A stretch of 64,000 nucleotides of DNA. Origin: Burkholderia pseudomultivorans. Its GTDB lineage: Bacteria > Pseudomonadota > Gammaproteobacteria > Burkholderiales > Burkholderiaceae. Of the stretch, positions 63,908-64,000 are shown in pieces; position 1 is the stretch's first letter; each line of letters opens with the position of its first letter. The position numbers and the translations under genes are program-made. The notes under the pieces were generated by a model that saw only the letters and a program-made list of their open reading frames with translations, made no database searches and was not told where the DNA came from. The stretch spans positions 744,001-808,000 of the forward strand of contig NZ_CP013378.1 in the NCBI RefSeq assembly GCF_001718415.1. Reading direction: 5' to 3'.

Positions 63908-64000
63908 ATGAATACCTCCAAACGAATCTTCGTTGCCGGCCACCGCGGCATGGTCGGCTCAGCGATCGTCCGGCGACTCGCGATGCAGGGGCAGGCGGAT
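63908..64000 (+). CDS. fcl: GDP-L-fucose synthase, N-terminal start (partial)
   Basis: Only 31 codons are present, from ATG 63908 to the window edge. The peptide MNTSKRIFVAGHRGMVGSAI followed by VRRL is the characteristic N-terminus of GDP-L-fucose synthase (WcaG/Fcl), with the NADP-binding GxxGMVG motif. It would convert the product of the gmd-encoded enzyme to GDP-L-fucose. The start lies 5 bases after the gmd stop. The rest of the gene is outside the window. Confidence 0.85.
   Translation, partial: MNTSKRIFVAGHRGMVGSAIVRRLAMQGQAD

Overview
The window is GC-rich, Gram-negative, betaproteobacterial DNA. Codon use, protein signatures and gene content point to Burkholderia (probably the B. 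cepacia complex). This is an inference from the sequence, not a database match. No rRNA, tRNA, CRISPR array, transposase or integrase was seen.

Region 1 (1-3763) opens with the tail of a type II secretion pseudopilin gene (gspI) and a frameshifted gspJ. A small lipoprotein gene follows, then a three-gene surface-signalling module: a periplasmic STN-domain protein, an ECF sigma factor and a FecR-type anti-sigma factor. Region 2 (4078-32496) is dominated by two giant two-partner-secretion exoproteins (about 4,180 and 4,303 residues) of the filamentous haemagglutinin/DUF3739 type. A second STN-sigma-FecR module lies between them, so a four-gene cassette of about 15.5 kb is present twice in tandem, with a central block almost identical between the copies.

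Region 3 (32569-35758) holds a trypsin-like protease and a degraded-looking stretch with a stand-alone FecR N-terminal domain, a truncated gspK start and a membrane protein. Region 4 (35759-50629) is a long plus-strand gene run: a DUF4915 protein, an orphan APS kinase, the single TpsB transporter, an unusual LamG-ExbB fusion, ExbD, TonB, a putative porin, a coiled-coil protein, a YbjN protein, a PpiC-type foldase, an HtrA-like protease, two further TonB-C-like proteins and several small unknowns. Together regions 1-4 look like an enlarged relative of the Pseudomonas aeruginosa PUMA3 (VreA-VreI-VreR)/Hxc/PdtA-PdtB locus, as I recall it. The suggested circuit is: an envelope cue is sensed by the STN protein and FecR, ECF sigma is released, FhaB-like adhesins are made, TpsB exports them, and ExbB/ExbD/TonB plus periplasmic chaperones and proteases support the process.

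Region 5 (50630-54833) carries two paralogous GlxA/AraC-type regulators (the second runs to 55844), a divergently oriented GDP-mannose hydrolase, a candidate small RNA with a clear terminator, and long non-coding stretches. Region 6 (55903-64000, continuing past the window) is an exopolysaccharide cluster: manC, an undecaprenyl-phosphate hexose-phosphate transferase, wza, a low-molecular-weight tyrosine phosphatase, a Wzc/BceF tyrosine kinase, gmd and the start of fcl. It predicts export of a polymer made with GDP-mannose and GDP-L-fucose. No UDP-glucose dehydrogenase is present here, so the order differs from the cepacian bce cluster as I know it.
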